Shown: one piece after another, positions 1 to 8,744 of the stretch
How the letters are laid out: each line of letters opens with the position of its first letter
How positions within the stretch are numbered: the first letter of the stretch is position 1
Source of the DNA: Streptococcus gallolyticus subsp. gallolyticus DSM 16831
GTDB lineage: Bacteria > Bacillota > Bacilli > Lactobacillales > Streptococcaceae
Length of the DNA: 64,000 nucleotides
Direction of reading: 5' to 3'
Assembly: GCF_002000985.1 (NCBI RefSeq)
Contig: NZ_CP018822.1
Coordinates: 1,382,001-1,446,000, forward strand
Position numbers and translations under genes: made by a program
The notes under the pieces: generated by a model
Databases searched by the model: none
Told to the model about the DNA's origin: nothing
The model's input: only the letters and a program-made list of their open reading frames with translations

Positions 1-533
1 TCTTTAATTAAACGTTTTGTTAAGATGCCAATGTCGCCAGCAACCACGTCCAAAACTTCTTTAGTCAACTCAGCATCTTCCTTGATAAAGTTTTCAATGA
101 TTTCATCACCATTGCCGCCTTTTCCTGCCAATTGCCACTTCAAATAAGTCACAGGAGCAAAAATATTATAGAAAGAAGCAATATCTTCTGGGAAATCTTC
201 ACGTATTTCTTTGGCTAATTCAACTTGTTGTGTAATCCAAGGATGATTTTCACCGATAGAGACAATTCCTTCTAATTCTTTGATAGAAGTGACACCTTGA
301 TGAATTTGTTCATTAGGATAAGTGAAGAAGCCGTCACTCATCACCTTGACAAAATCTGGATTGACGTCTGAAACGAATTTCTTATGTCCTGCGATATTTT
401 TATTGAAAATCTCAGGATTAAAACCGTCGCCTCTTTCATCATCCGTTGTGAAATGATACCAAAATCCGACAGGAACTTTGTCGACTTTTTCATTTTTAAA
501 TGCTTTTAAAACCCATTCTCTCTTTGTTGTCAT
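1..533 (-). CDS. Uroporphyrinogen decarboxylase-family protein (partial, C-terminus outside window)
   Basis: The first 177 codons of a minus-strand gene that runs off the left edge. The ATG at 533 follows a good AAAGGAG ribosome-binding site, with a TATAAT -10 at 565-570. The N-terminus (MTTKREWVLKAFKNEKVDKV, then PVGFWYHF) is typical of the URO-D/MtaA/CmuA superfamily, which covers haem-pathway HemE and also methyltransferases that act on corrinoid or small methylated compounds. No other haem-synthesis gene is present in the window and most streptococci do not make haem, so a methyltransferase-like or unknown role is more likely than HemE. The active site cannot be judged because the C-terminal half is missing. 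Family call fairly sure, function open. Confidence 0.75.
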   Translation of the reverse strand, partial: MTTKREWVLKAFKNEKVDKVPVGFWYHFTTDDERGDGFNPEIFNKNIAGHKKFVSDVNPDFVKVMSDGFFTYPNEQIHQGVTSIKELEGIVSIGENHPWITQQVELAKEIREDFPEDIASFYNIFAPVTYLKWQLAGKGGNGDEIIENFIKEDAELTKEVLDVVAGDIGILTKRLIK

Positions 534-644
534 AATCTGTTTCTCCTTTGCTTTTGGTATGACAATTATACTATCATGCATTTTTATACTTGAAAAATCT
601 ATATTTTTTATGAATAGCCATAAGATTTGCTTATAGCAAAAAAC

Positions 645-685
645 AAAGAAAAAGCCAGTCAAGATATTCTCTCGACTGACTTTTT
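645..685 (-). terminator. Intrinsic terminator after the small membrane protein
   Basis: Imperfect stem AAGTCAGTCGAGA / TCTTGACTGGCTT (652-683) followed on the minus strand by a T-rich run. It begins only a few bases after the stop codon at 690. Confidence 0.7.
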
Positions 686-689
686 ATCT

Positions 690-878
690 TCAAGGCAAAT
701 GTGTCAAACTTTTTAAGCAATTAAGATACTGTAAATCTTCTTTCGTGATTTCAGAGCTCTGGTAATCAGAAATCAATTGGTTAAAAGGAGATATTTTCAA
801 AAAAATAAGAAGAGATAAGACAAAAATTATTAGTGTTACTATTGAAATGTTTCTTAACTGCTTTTCGGTTACTATCAT
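690..878 (-). CDS. Small single-pass membrane protein, unknown function
   Basis: A 62-residue ORF starting at the ATG at 878, which has an AAGGAAG ribosome-binding site 8 bases upstream. A longer reading from a TTG at 896 would overlap that site and is less likely. Residues about 10-30 are strongly hydrophobic (ISIVTLIIFVLSLLIFL), giving one membrane helix. The tail is polar and ends in TKEDLQYLNCLKSLTHLP. It has its own terminator just downstream, so it is probably expressed. I do not recognise the family. It could be a small regulator of a membrane complex, or it could be a chance ORF. Confidence 0.45.
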   Translation of the reverse strand: MIVTEKQLRNISIVTLIIFVLSLLIFLKISPFNQLISDYQSSEITKEDLQYLNCLKSLTHLP

Positions 879-1050
879 AGACACGTCTTCCTTCAAGATT
901 TTTAGTAATTCTATCTTACCACGTCTCTTTTCATTCGTATAATCTAAATTTTTTATTATTATCCATAAAATCTGCTTATAATCTAGAAAACTAATGACGG
1001 GTTATAAAAAAATCTTATCACGGCTTTATTTTTTTCTATCAGAAATTTAC

Positions 1051-1079
1051 TGATTTTTTAATCTTATTTTTGCTATAAT
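1051..1079 (+). promoter_or_regulatory. Promoter of the LysR-family regulator gene
   Basis: TATAAT -10 at 1074-1079, with a weak TGATTT -35 at 1051-1056 and 17-bp spacing. The start codon at 1114 follows a GATGAGG ribosome-binding site. Confidence 0.6.
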
Positions 1080-1113
1080 GACAACAACTATTATGAAGAA
1101 GGGATGAGGTTTT

Positions 1114-2019
1114 ATGAATTTTCAACAATGTCGTTATGTTGAAGCAGTCGCTCGTGTAGGTTCTTTTAGTCAGGCAGCTAAGGAATTATTTATGACTCAA
1201 CCCAATTTATCAAGTTCTATTAAGGATTTAGAAAATGAATTAGGGGTTCAACTGTTCACACGTTCCAATACAGGCACGCGCTTAACTGAAGATGGCTATG
1301 ATTTTTTGAAATATGCCAAACGTATTATCGGTGAGCTTGATTTGCTTGAGCAACGTTACCATGACCAATTTAAAAAGAGTTTCACGGTAGCATCGCATCA
1401 TTATGATTTCTTGTCAATTCCGTTGGCTAAGGTTGCCCAACAATTCAATCAAGATTATCAAGAATTTCAAACGATTGAAACGACCACTAAGAAAATCTTA
1501 GAAAGTGTTGCTCGTTTTGAAGCTGATTTGGGTATTATTTATCTGGATGACGAAAATAAGCATATTTTGGAATCTTCCTTGGAACACCAAGACTTGGAGT
1601 TTACGTCTTTGGGTGATTTTCCAACACGTGTCTTTCTTAGACGTAATCACCCATTGGCACATAAGGATGTCATTTCTGAAAGCGACTTAAAAGGTTACGA
1701 CCAAATTCGCTTCCGTCAGGAACAATCAGGTTTGAATTTTGACGAGGATGCCTTGCAAATTCACGATGAACAGCACGTGCTTTATAGCAATGACCGTGGA
1801 ACAGTCATGAATTTACTTTGTGCAACAGACGCCTACGCCTCTGGTCTTGGAATTGTAAATAGCTTCGTTCGTGACCAAATTGTCCTCATTCCTCTGCAAG
1901 ATAGTCCTAAACATACCCTTGGATATGTGACCAATAAAAAGAAAAAAGTTTCAAAAATTGGAACAGCCTTTATCCAAGAAATCAAGAAAAGCCTCAATGA
2001 ATTTCCTGAAGCAAACTGA
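1114..2019 (+). CDS. LysR-family transcriptional regulator
   Basis: 301 residues, the usual LTTR length. The N-terminal winged helix-turn-helix is clear (residues 1-60: FQQCRYVEAVARVGSFSQAA, then LFMTQPNLSSSIKDLENELG, VQLFTRSNTG). Residues about 90-295 form the periplasmic-binding-protein-like effector domain. It resembles the streptococcal MtaR/CpsY/GltC-like branch, which controls amino-acid and metabolite genes, but the exact member cannot be assigned. The gene stands alone with its own promoter. The next gene, an aldo/keto reductase 66 bases downstream on the same strand, has its own ribosome-binding site and a possible TAAAAT -10, so it may be a target or just a neighbour. Confidence 0.9.
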   Translation: MNFQQCRYVEAVARVGSFSQAAKELFMTQPNLSSSIKDLENELGVQLFTRSNTGTRLTEDGYDFLKYAKRIIGELDLLEQRYHDQFKKSFTVASHHYDFLSIPLAKVAQQFNQDYQEFQTIETTTKKILESVARFEADLGIIYLDDENKHILESSLEHQDLEFTSLGDFPTRVFLRRNHPLAHKDVISESDLKGYDQIRFRQEQSGLNFDEDALQIHDEQHVLYSNDRGTVMNLLCATDAYASGLGIVNSFVRDQIVLIPLQDSPKHTLGYVTNKKKKVSKIGTAFIQEIKKSLNEFPEAN

Positions 2020-2085
2020 TAAAGCAATCTTCATACCGTTATTTTGCTTTCTTTTGTGCTAAAATGAGGCTAAGGAGGAAACATT

Positions 2086-2925
2086 ATGCATTTTAAAACG
2101 TTAAATAATGGTATCCAAATCCCTGTTTTAGGCTTTGGTGTTTGGCAAATTTTCGACCAAGCACAATGCCAAGAATCAGTCGAAAACGCCCTTGAAGTGG
2201 GCTACCGTTTAATTGATACTGCCGCTATTTATAAAAATGAAGAAGCTGTCGGGCGTGCGGTGAAAGCTTCTGGTCTTTCACGTGAAGATGTCTTTCTGAC
2301 TAGTAAAGTCTGGATTGACCACCTTGGTTATACCGAAACGAAGAAGGCTTTTGAGGAAACGCTACGCAAACTGGATACTGATTACCTTGACCTTTATCTC
2401 ATTCATCAACCATATGGTGACACTCATGGCGCTTGGCGTGCGATGATTGAGCTTTATAAGGAAGGATATATCCGTGCTATTGGTGTTTCTAACTTCTCTA
2501 CTGGACGTTTAACAGATTTTGCGCTCAATACCGAAGTTGTGCCAGCACTCAACCAGATTGAGCTTCACCCCTACAAACAACACCCTATCATTCAAGCTGC
2601 CAATGCCCAATTTGGCATAGCTACCCAAGCTTGGAGCCCTTTCAACCGTGGAGAAGATAATATTTTTAAGGACGCTACGCTCAATAGCATAGCTGAAAAA
2701 CATGGCAAGGCTGTGGTACAAGTCATTCTACGTTGGCAAGTTCAAAACGATATCCTTACCATTCCAAAATCCGTTCACTTAGAACGCATGAAAGAAAATT
2801 TTGATATTTTTGATTTTGAACTCACACCAGATGACATCAAGCAAATCCAGTCACTTGACCGTTTTCCAAACAACTACGGACCAAATGAAAGCCCAGAACA
2901 CGTCAAACGCTTATTGGGCTTGTAA
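2086..2925 (+). CDS. Aldo/keto reductase (AKR5-like, 2,5-diketogluconate reductase type)
   Basis: 279 residues, the full (alpha/beta)8-barrel length. The catalytic tetrad is visible: Asp and Tyr in LIDTAAIYKNE (about 43-53), Lys in TSKVW (about 76), His in LIHQP (about 107). The NADPH-binding signature IPKSVHLERMKEN (about 227-240) is intact. It reduces aldehydes or ketones to alcohols with NADPH in the cytoplasm; the natural substrate cannot be read from sequence. The ATG has a strong AAGGAGG site. A second, separate AKR of the same subtype lies at 34335-35132. A terminator follows at 2968. Confidence 0.9.
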   Translation: MHFKTLNNGIQIPVLGFGVWQIFDQAQCQESVENALEVGYRLIDTAAIYKNEEAVGRAVKASGLSREDVFLTSKVWIDHLGYTETKKAFEETLRKLDTDYLDLYLIHQPYGDTHGAWRAMIELYKEGYIRAIGVSNFSTGRLTDFALNTEVVPALNQIELHPYKQHPIIQAANAQFGIATQAWSPFNRGEDNIFKDATLNSIAEKHGKAVVQVILRWQVQNDILTIPKSVHLERMKENFDIFDFELTPDDIKQIQSLDRFPNNYGPNESPEHVKRLLGL

Positions 2926-2967
2926 GTCAGAAAACGAGTTTATATACAATATAGCAACATAGTAAAA

Positions 2968-2999
2968 CAAGACGACTTCCAAACGGAAATCGTCTTTTG
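2968..2999 (+). terminator. Intrinsic terminator
   Basis: Stem AAGACGACTTCC / GGAAATCGTCTT with loop AAAC and a following TTTTG run, 43 bases after the aldo/keto reductase stop. Confidence 0.8.
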
Positions 3000-3085
3000 T
3001 TGATGTTAACGAGTTTTGAACAGGAGAAAGTAAGCTATTAGAGTGTTGCTTACTTTACTTGCAAATCAGCTTTGGAGTTTTCCCC

Positions 3086-4315
3086 CTACAAACTTACTAA
3101 GAATGTAATGGTATCTCCGCTATAAGAAACGCTAATGCTTCCTTTGAAGAGTTTGACCATGGTCTGTGCCATTGACAATCCGATACCATAACCTGATTTT
3201 TTGTTATTATGTGATTCATCTTCACGGTAAAAACGTTCAAAGAATTTGCTATAATCAACATTCTTGCCTTCGGCGTAGGTATTGGAAATTTCCAAACGTG
3301 CTTTTGAGAGGCGATTAGCTTTGCTTAATTTAACTGAAACCGTTCCTCCTGCATCACAATATTTGTTGGCATTATCAACCAAAAGGGTCACCAATTCAAA
3401 AAGTGATTTTTCTTCTGCTTTGACATGAATATCAGGTTGAATTTCCATGACAAATTGCTTGCCGTCTTTGATAACAGGACCTTTAAAGTCCTCGGCAGCA
3501 TCTTCAGCAATTGCTGAAAAATTCAAATCGGTCAACACGACTTCAGGTTGTTCCTCTAGACGGGCCATAGCCACCAAACTATTAATCAAGCCAGTCATAC
3601 GTTCAACTTGGTCGTTGGTACTTTTTGTCCATTCTGATTCACCGTTCATCATCTCAACCAATTCATTATTAGCCGAAATAATTGCCAAAGGTGTCTTTAA
3701 TTCATGCCCAGCATTCGTGATAAAACGACGTTGTCGCTCATAATTTCGGATAAAAGGCTCAATAACCCTACCAGAAAAAATAGAAACCATGAGAACAAAG
3801 AAGGCAAAACTAACCCCTGACATCCATAAAGAAAGATGAACCAGTGTCATATTTTCTTCAACTTGATTTGTTGCGTCTAAGACAACAATCAATGTCGAAT
3901 CATCTGATTCATCCGTTACAAGATAAGAATAGGTGTGATTATTGTAACGAAAATCACCGCTCGTATCACCTGATTTATTAATCTTAGTCAGGTAACTCTC
4001 CACTTGCTCATCGGTCAAATCAGAAATATTGCTCGAATTTAACGAAGTGATATTTCCATCTTCATCAATAACAGCACTAAAATACCGATATTGAAAGAGC
4101 GTATCGACAGAAACCGTGTTGCCTAATTCACTAGTTGCCTTGGAAACACTTGGGAACGTTCCGTCATTATCTGAAATCAAAGTTAAAATCTTGTTGATTT
4201 CATTTACCGTTTGAATATGACGGGCAGAATTAAGCACCCCAACCACTGAAAACAAGACAATCAGAATGGCTAAAGAGGCAATCGCAATAAAACGAATCCT
4301 TAATTTTCGAAACAT
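3086..4315 (-). CDS. relS: Sensor histidine kinase RelS of the relPRS operon
   Basis: 409 residues. Two membrane helices (about 9-30 and 163-185) flank an extracellular sensor region of about 130 residues. Then come the H-box with the phospho-acceptor histidine in GHELKTPLAI (about 206), the N-box in LVDNANKY and the G-box KSGYGIGLSM near the C-terminus. It should phosphorylate the adjacent response regulator, whose stop lies 8 bp upstream. The relP-relR-relS order matches S. mutans, where this two-component system is co-transcribed with the small alarmone synthetase RelP and linked to oxidative-stress control of growth. The name rests on this synteny. The signal sensed is unknown. Confidence 0.8.
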   Translation of the reverse strand: MFRKLRIRFIAIASLAILIVLFSVVGVLNSARHIQTVNEINKILTLISDNDGTFPSVSKATSELGNTVSVDTLFQYRYFSAVIDEDGNITSLNSSNISDLTDEQVESYLTKINKSGDTSGDFRYNNHTYSYLVTDESDDSTLIVVLDATNQVEENMTLVHLSLWMSGVSFAFFVLMVSIFSGRVIEPFIRNYERQRRFITNAGHELKTPLAIISANNELVEMMNGESEWTKSTNDQVERMTGLINSLVAMARLEEQPEVVLTDLNFSAIAEDAAEDFKGPVIKDGKQFVMEIQPDIHVKAEEKSLFELVTLLVDNANKYCDAGGTVSVKLSKANRLSKARLEISNTYAEGKNVDYSKFFERFYREDESHNNKKSGYGIGLSMAQTMVKLFKGSISVSYSGDTITFLVSL

Positions 4316-4323
4316 GGCATCAC

Positions 4324-5004
4324 CTACAATTCTTTCAACTCATAATCACCCATTTCCTCACCCTCAATCACTACATTTGCGCCGATTGATTTCAATTTTT
4401 GACGAAGGTAGGAAACGTAGATAAAAACATAGCCATTATCAATCTCTGGGTCATCTTTGTCATTTGCCCAAACATGGTTAAAAATTTGGTCGGTTGATAA
4501 TTTCTTGCCTGCATTAAGCATGAAGAATTCCAGCATTTTAGATTCTTTACCTGCTAGGCGAATGGTGTTTTGACTGACAAGTTCCTGTTCACCAACATTC
4601 AAAGTAACTGTTCCAACGGTCAAAATATTAGACGTGAAATTGGTATCCACACGACGTGACATTGACCGCAAACGCGCTAATAGTTCTTTTAATGAAAAGG
4701 GTTTAGTCAAATAATCATCTGCTCCAGCATCTAAGCCTGTCACACGGTCATCAACTTCAGCCATAGCAGTCAACATAATAATGTGTGACTGGTTGCCTGT
4801 TTGACGAATTTCTTGCACAGCTTCGATGCCAGATTTGACAGGCATCATAATATCCATGACCATAACGTCATAGGCATTTTCATTTGCCATATCAATAGCT
4901 GCCTGTCCATCATAAACCGAATCCACATCATAACCTTCATGGGTTAACGCCGTAGTCAACACACGATTCATTTGAATTTCATCTTCTGCAACTAATATTT
5001 TCAT
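4324..5004 (-). CDS. relR: Response regulator RelR (OmpR/PhoB family)
   Basis: 226 residues. The receiver domain (1-120) has the acidic pair in LVAEDE, the phospho-acceptor Asp in VMVMDIMMP (about 51), Thr in MLTAM and Lys in YLTKPF. The C-terminal winged-helix DNA-binding domain (about 130-226) carries the typical IFNHVWAN and YVSYLRQKL segments. It lies between relP (30 bp upstream) and relS (8 bp downstream) in one operon. In S. mutans the orthologous RelR activates relP. The pairing with RelS is inferred from adjacency. Confidence 0.82.
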   Translation of the reverse strand: MKILVAEDEIQMNRVLTTALTHEGYDVDSVYDGQAAIDMANENAYDVMVMDIMMPVKSGIEAVQEIRQTGNQSHIIMLTAMAEVDDRVTGLDAGADDYLTKPFSLKELLARLRSMSRRVDTNFTSNILTVGTVTLNVGEQELVSQNTIRLAGKESKMLEFFMLNAGKKLSTDQIFNHVWANDKDDPEIDNGYVFIYVSYLRQKLKSIGANVVIEGEEMGDYELKEL

Positions 5005-5034
5005 ATGCTATCTCCTATCGTAACTCGTGTTCAT

Positions 5035-5658
5035 TTAATCTTGGGAGCTTTCTTGAATGAGGTTTCGAATGGTTTGCATGGTCAAATCACAAGACGCTAA
5101 TTCATCTGCGCAGCGTTTGAGCTCACGGACAATCCGTTTTGGGTCTTTAATATCATGCTTATACTTCATTTGATGTTCCAAACTAGCCCAAGAATCCATA
5201 GCAATGGTGCGAAGCTGTATTTCAATAAAGTATGAGCCCTGCTTATTTCCCAAACAATCAGGATAAGGCGTCACAACTTCTACTATCAAATGGTAAGAAC
5301 GATAGCCATTTGGTTTCGCATTTTTGATGTAATCTTTCTCAGCAACAATGGTGCAATCATCAAAAGAACGGATAAGGTCCACTAAGGTATAAATATCATC
5401 AACAAAACCACATACTATCCGCAGACCAATACTATCACGCACTTTTTTCAAAGCAGACTCGGTTGTTACTGGAAGATTTTTGCGTTGACACTTCTCTGTC
5501 ATACTTTCAGATGTCTTAACGCGAGCGATAAAATGTTCAAACAGCTTATAACCAGTCTCTTTTTTAACCTCATCATTTTTCTTGCGAATACGCTGACTAA
5601 AGTCCTCCAAAATCAAAGGCAGGTAATCAGCATATTCTCCATAAATCATATCTGTCAT
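5035..5658 (-). CDS. relP: Small alarmone synthetase RelP, (p)ppGpp synthase
   Basis: 207 residues, consisting only of the GTP pyrophosphokinase fold, with no HD hydrolase or TGS/ACT regulatory domains, so it is a monofunctional small alarmone synthetase. Typical motifs are seen: VRDSIGLRIVCGFVDDIY, NAKPNGYRSYHL, FIEIQLRTIAMDSWASLEHQ. It transfers pyrophosphate from ATP to GTP or GDP in the cytosol. Its place directly before a two-component system identifies it as RelP rather than RelQ; in S. mutans relPRS lies next to rcrRPQ. Here a six-gene osmoprotectant operon separates the two loci. An extended -10 (TGTTATAAT) sits at 5686-5693. Confidence 0.85.
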   Translation of the reverse strand: MTDMIYGEYADYLPLILEDFSQRIRKKNDEVKKETGYKLFEHFIARVKTSESMTEKCQRKNLPVTTESALKKVRDSIGLRIVCGFVDDIYTLVDLIRSFDDCTIVAEKDYIKNAKPNGYRSYHLIVEVVTPYPDCLGNKQGSYFIEIQLRTIAMDSWASLEHQMKYKHDIKDPKRIVRELKRCADELASCDLTMQTIRNLIQESSQD

Positions 5659-5685
5659 AACTTTTCCTAACTAGATGATAGTTTC

Positions 5686-5693
5686 ATTATAAC
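5686..5693 (-). promoter_or_regulatory. Extended -10 promoter of relPRS
   Basis: TATAAT (5686-5691, minus strand) preceded by TGT, making an extended -10; no good -35 at 17 bp. It lies 28 bases upstream of the relP ATG. Confidence 0.55.
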
Positions 5694-5734
5694 AAAATTC
5701 CTTATAAGAAGCTAAAAGGGGCATTTTTAAGAGC

Positions 5735-5761
5735 TAAAAAGTTGAGCAAAATGCCCAACTT
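5735..5761 (-). terminator. Terminator of the osmoprotectant operon
   Basis: Stem AGTTGGGC / GCTCAACT with loop ATTTT and a T5 tail, 33 bases after the permease stop at 5794. It separates that operon from relP. Confidence 0.8.
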
Positions 5762-5793
5762 CTTGGTTTGTGTTCTTATTATTGCAAGACGCA

Positions 5794-6420
5794 TTAACTC
5801 ACGCTTTCGTTCTTGACTAATTCTTCAACAAGATACAAGATGAGGTTGACTAATAAGCTTAGGGCAACAGTCAAAATGATACCCCAAAGCAATTTAGGCA
5901 AACTCATTGTGCGGAGTCCGTCAAACAAAATACTACCTAGACCACCTGCATTAATCGTTGAGGCAATTGTTGCGATAGCAATCATTGAACTTGCTGCCAA
6001 ACGTAATCCTGCAAAAATAGAGGATTGCGCCAATGGCAACTGAATTTTTGCTAATATTTGCCACCTTGTCATCCCCATACCAGTCGCCGCTTCAACAATA
6101 CTGTCATCAACTTGTGTCAATCCTGCTAAAAATGTGCGAACTAACGTATATTGCGCATAGATTACCAAAGCTATTATGGCTGTTCGCGTCCCCAAACCTG
6201 TCACGGGAATCAACAAGGTAAACAGCGCAAAACTCGGAATGGCGTACAATAGTGATAAGACGTAAACAGAAGCCTGCCTTATTTTAGGGTAAAACAGCAA
6301 AATCACCGTGATGACACTAGCAAATAGCAGAGCAAACAGTAGGGAAAAACTCGTCAATTCAATATGTTCAATGAGCGCCGTGATTAACTTATCAGAAGAT
6401 GTCTTAAAATAATCAATCAT
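5794..6420 (-). CDS. Osmoprotectant (OpuC-type) ABC transporter permease, distal copy
   Basis: 208 residues with about five membrane helices and the binding-protein-dependent permease signature (EAATGMGMTRWQILAKIQLP, about 107-126). It is the second permease of a glycine betaine/carnitine/choline importer of the OpuB/OpuC kind and is homologous to the permease at 8109-8744. It overlaps the ATPase gene by 8 bp and is last in the operon, followed by a terminator. It should form the membrane channel as a heterodimer with the other permease. The precise substrate cannot be read from the permease. Confidence 0.87.
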   Translation of the reverse strand: MIDYFKTSSDKLITALIEHIELTSFSLLFALLFASVITVILLFYPKIRQASVYVLSLLYAIPSFALFTLLIPVTGLGTRTAIIALVIYAQYTLVRTFLAGLTQVDDSIVEAATGMGMTRWQILAKIQLPLAQSSIFAGLRLAASSMIAIATIASTINAGGLGSILFDGLRTMSLPKLLWGIILTVALSLLVNLILYLVEELVKNESVS

Positions 6421-7186
6421 AGCTAGCCCTCCACAGTTTTTCTTGTTCCTGCGCGGTTGTTATCAATTTTTGGACAAATTCATTTCCTGGATTTTTGATA
6501 ATATTTTCTGGTGTGTCAAACTGGCAAATGGTACCATTATCCATGATAACCACGCGTGTTCCCAGTTTAAATGCCTCATAAATATCGTGAGTGATAAAAA
6601 CAAATGTCTTTTGATTTAATTTCTGATGAATCGCTTGCAATTCCTCTTGTAAATCATTACGAGTAATGGCATCAATGGCACCAAATGGTTCATCAAATAA
6701 CATGACATCAGGGTCAGCAGCTAAAGCACGCGCAACACCTATCCGTTGTTGCTGCCCACCGGATAATTCACTTGGATAACGTTCGCCGTAATCCGCTGCA
6801 GGCAATTGCACCAAATCTAAAAGTTCTCCCACACGATTTTCAATACGTTCCTTATCCCAGCCCAATAACTTGGGAACAGTTGCAATATTTTCAGCAACCG
6901 TCATATGTGGAAATAAGCCGATTTGTTGGACAACGTAACCAATCTGACGACGAAGGCTAACGGAATCCATTTGCTCAATATCTTGCCCAGCAAAGAGAAT
7001 CGTCCCTGACGTTGGTTCAATCAGCTTGTTAATCATTTTTAGCATGGTTGTCTTACCAGAACCTGATGTTCCCAAAATGGTGATAAATTCGCCATTTTCA
7101 ATGGTTAAGTTAATATCATTAACAACCGTTTTATCACCATAAACTTTGCTCACATGCTCAAATTGAATCATTGTCTTTTCTGTCAT
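6413..7186 (-). CDS. Osmoprotectant (OpuC-type) ABC transporter ATP-binding protein
   Basis: 257 residues with Walker A GTSGSGKTT (about 36-44), Q-loop, signature ELSGGQQQRIGVARAL and Walker B VMLFDEPFGAID, then the H-loop THD. It belongs to the OpuCA/ProV group but is short: there is no room for the C-terminal tandem CBS domains that sense ionic strength in long OpuA/OpuCA ATPases. Osmotic gating, if any, must therefore lie elsewhere. It starts 12 bp after the binding-protein stop and overlaps the downstream permease by 8 bp. Confidence 0.88.
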   Translation of the reverse strand: MTEKTMIQFEHVSKVYGDKTVVNDINLTIENGEFITILGTSGSGKTTMLKMINKLIEPTSGTILFAGQDIEQMDSVSLRRQIGYVVQQIGLFPHMTVAENIATVPKLLGWDKERIENRVGELLDLVQLPAADYGERYPSELSGGQQQRIGVARALAADPDVMLFDEPFGAIDAITRNDLQEELQAIHQKLNQKTFVFITHDIYEAFKLGTRVVIMDNGTICQFDTPENIIKNPGNEFVQKLITTAQEQEKLWRASYD

Positions 7187-7198
7187 AAATCTATCTTT

Positions 7199-8119
7199 CT
7201 AACCTTTTATGCTATCGTAGTATTCTTTCGCGACATCTGTATATTCTTGACCGTCAACATCCACTTTAGCATTAAGTTCCGTAACTGTTTCAGTATCAAG
7301 TTTTGCCGAAATATTATTTAAAATGGTTTTAATATCTGGATTGTCATCCAAAATATTATCTCGCACAACGGGCGCTAAATTATAAGGTGGCCAGAATTGT
7401 TTATCATCTTCCAATAAGGTGAATTCATCCGTATTGACCAACTGACCTTCGGTCGTGTAAGCTGGCGTCACATCCGCCTCATCATTTTCAAGAACACTGT
7501 ATTTCAAACTGTTGTCATATACCTTTGAAGATTGCCAGTTAAAGGTACCATAAGTCTTTTCAAGTCCTGGTAAACCATCTTCACGTTCATCAAATTCCCC
7601 TTGTGAAGCAAAGCGCAATTCACTAGCATGAGCTTGCAAATCAGAAATCGTCTTGATGTTGAGTGAATTGGCGACTTCCGTACGAATAACCAAACCTTGG
7701 CTATCATTTGCTGACGCGTAATCAAGCCAAGTCAGGTTAAATTGTTCCTCATATTCCTTTTTAACAGTCTTATAAACTTTCTCTGGGTCTGTTTCCATAT
7801 CCTCACCCAAAACTGACAGCAAACCAGTTCCTGTATATTCTGGATATAAGTCAATCTCATCATTGACAATTGAATTATGAATCAAAGAACTTGAAATATT
7901 TGACACACGCTCAACGGTATAACCATTGTCCTCAAGCGCAAGCGCATAAATTTCAGCAATGACTAGATTTTCCGTAAAATCTTTCGACCCCACACGAATA
8001 GTGGTTGACGATTGCTGCGCTTCAGAAGATTGATTATTGCGCCACGCCCAAATTCCACCAACAATTGCCACCAAAATGACTACCAGTAACGCTCCTGAAA
8101 TCACCTTTTTATTTTTCAT
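7199..8119 (-). CDS. Osmoprotectant-binding protein (OpuBC/ProX type), membrane-anchored
   Basis: 306 residues. An N-terminal hydrophobic helix (about 7-26) is followed by a type II periplasmic-binding fold of the glycine-betaine/choline family. The motifs GSKDFTENLVIAEIYA and DLYPEYTGTGL are typical. No lipobox cysteine is visible, so unlike most Gram-positive binding proteins it is probably held by an uncleaved signal anchor or released by signal peptidase. It overlaps the upstream permease by 11 bp. The substrate is most likely a quaternary ammonium compound (betaine, carnitine or choline), inferred from family only. Confidence 0.87.
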   Translation of the reverse strand: MKNKKVISGALLVVILVAIVGGIWAWRNNQSSEAQQSSTTIRVGSKDFTENLVIAEIYALALEDNGYTVERVSNISSSLIHNSIVNDEIDLYPEYTGTGLLSVLGEDMETDPEKVYKTVKKEYEEQFNLTWLDYASANDSQGLVIRTEVANSLNIKTISDLQAHASELRFASQGEFDEREDGLPGLEKTYGTFNWQSSKVYDNSLKYSVLENDEADVTPAYTTEGQLVNTDEFTLLEDDKQFWPPYNLAPVVRDNILDDNPDIKTILNNISAKLDTETVTELNAKVDVDGQEYTDVAKEYYDSIKG

Positions 8120-8744
8120 AATGTTCTACCCCTTTTATGCTTAAATCAAAAATAATCATACTAAGGAACGACAATATCGCAACCGAACCACCACCAATTA
8201 GCAATAAATCATAACGATAAAGTCCTAATCCTGTAAAAATCAAAGTACCAAGTCCACCTGCTCCAATATAGGTCGCCAAGGTTGCGCTAGCAATAATTTC
8301 CACCAATGCCAATTTAATGCCATTTAAAATATGTGGCAGAGCTAACGGAAATTGGACTTTTGTTAATAATTGCGACCTTGTCATCCCAAGTCCCAAAGCT
8401 GTTTCCAGCAAATTTTCTGAAACCGACGCAAACCCAACAATCGTATTTAATAAAATGGGTGGTATTCCCAAAATCACTAAAGCAATCAATGCAGGTAAGC
8501 GCCCCACTCCAATGAATGGAATCAGAATAAATAGTATTCCAAGGCTTGGAATAACGCGTAGCCCTTGCGTCAAAAGCGTTGACAATTGTCGTACAAACGG
8601 CTTTTCATAAGAAAAATAACCAAGTGGTAGAGCGATGATTAAAGCAATCAACAAAGCCTCGAAACTTAGGCTAATGTGTTGCCAAACGTATCCTAAATAA
8701 GTATTTCCATTATCTGCAAAATATGCAGCTATATCATTTAACAT
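8109..8744 (-). CDS. Osmoprotectant (OpuC-type) ABC transporter permease, proximal copy
   Basis: 211 residues with about five or six membrane helices and the permease EAA-loop (ETALGLGMTRSQLLTKVQFP, about 115-134). It is homologous to the permease at 5794-6420; a two-permease layout around binding protein and ATPase is standard for OpuB/OpuC importers. It overlaps both the upstream MarR gene and the downstream binding-protein gene by 11 bp, indicating translational coupling. Confidence 0.87.
   Translation of the reverse strand: MLNDIAAYFADNGNTYLGYVWQHISLSFEALLIALIIALPLGYFSYEKPFVRQLSTLLTQGLRVIPSLGILFILIPFIGVGRLPALIALVILGIPPILLNTIVGFASVSENLLETALGLGMTRSQLLTKVQFPLALPHILNGIKLALVEIIASATLATYIGAGGLGTLIFTGLGLYRYDLLLIGGGSVAILSFLSMIIFDLSIKGVEHYEK

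Noticed and set aside
1114..2019. Naming the LysR gene mtaR because MET boxes occur in the window
   Set aside because: The boxes are 40 kb away and no MET box is next to this gene; the subfamily cannot be set from sequence alone.
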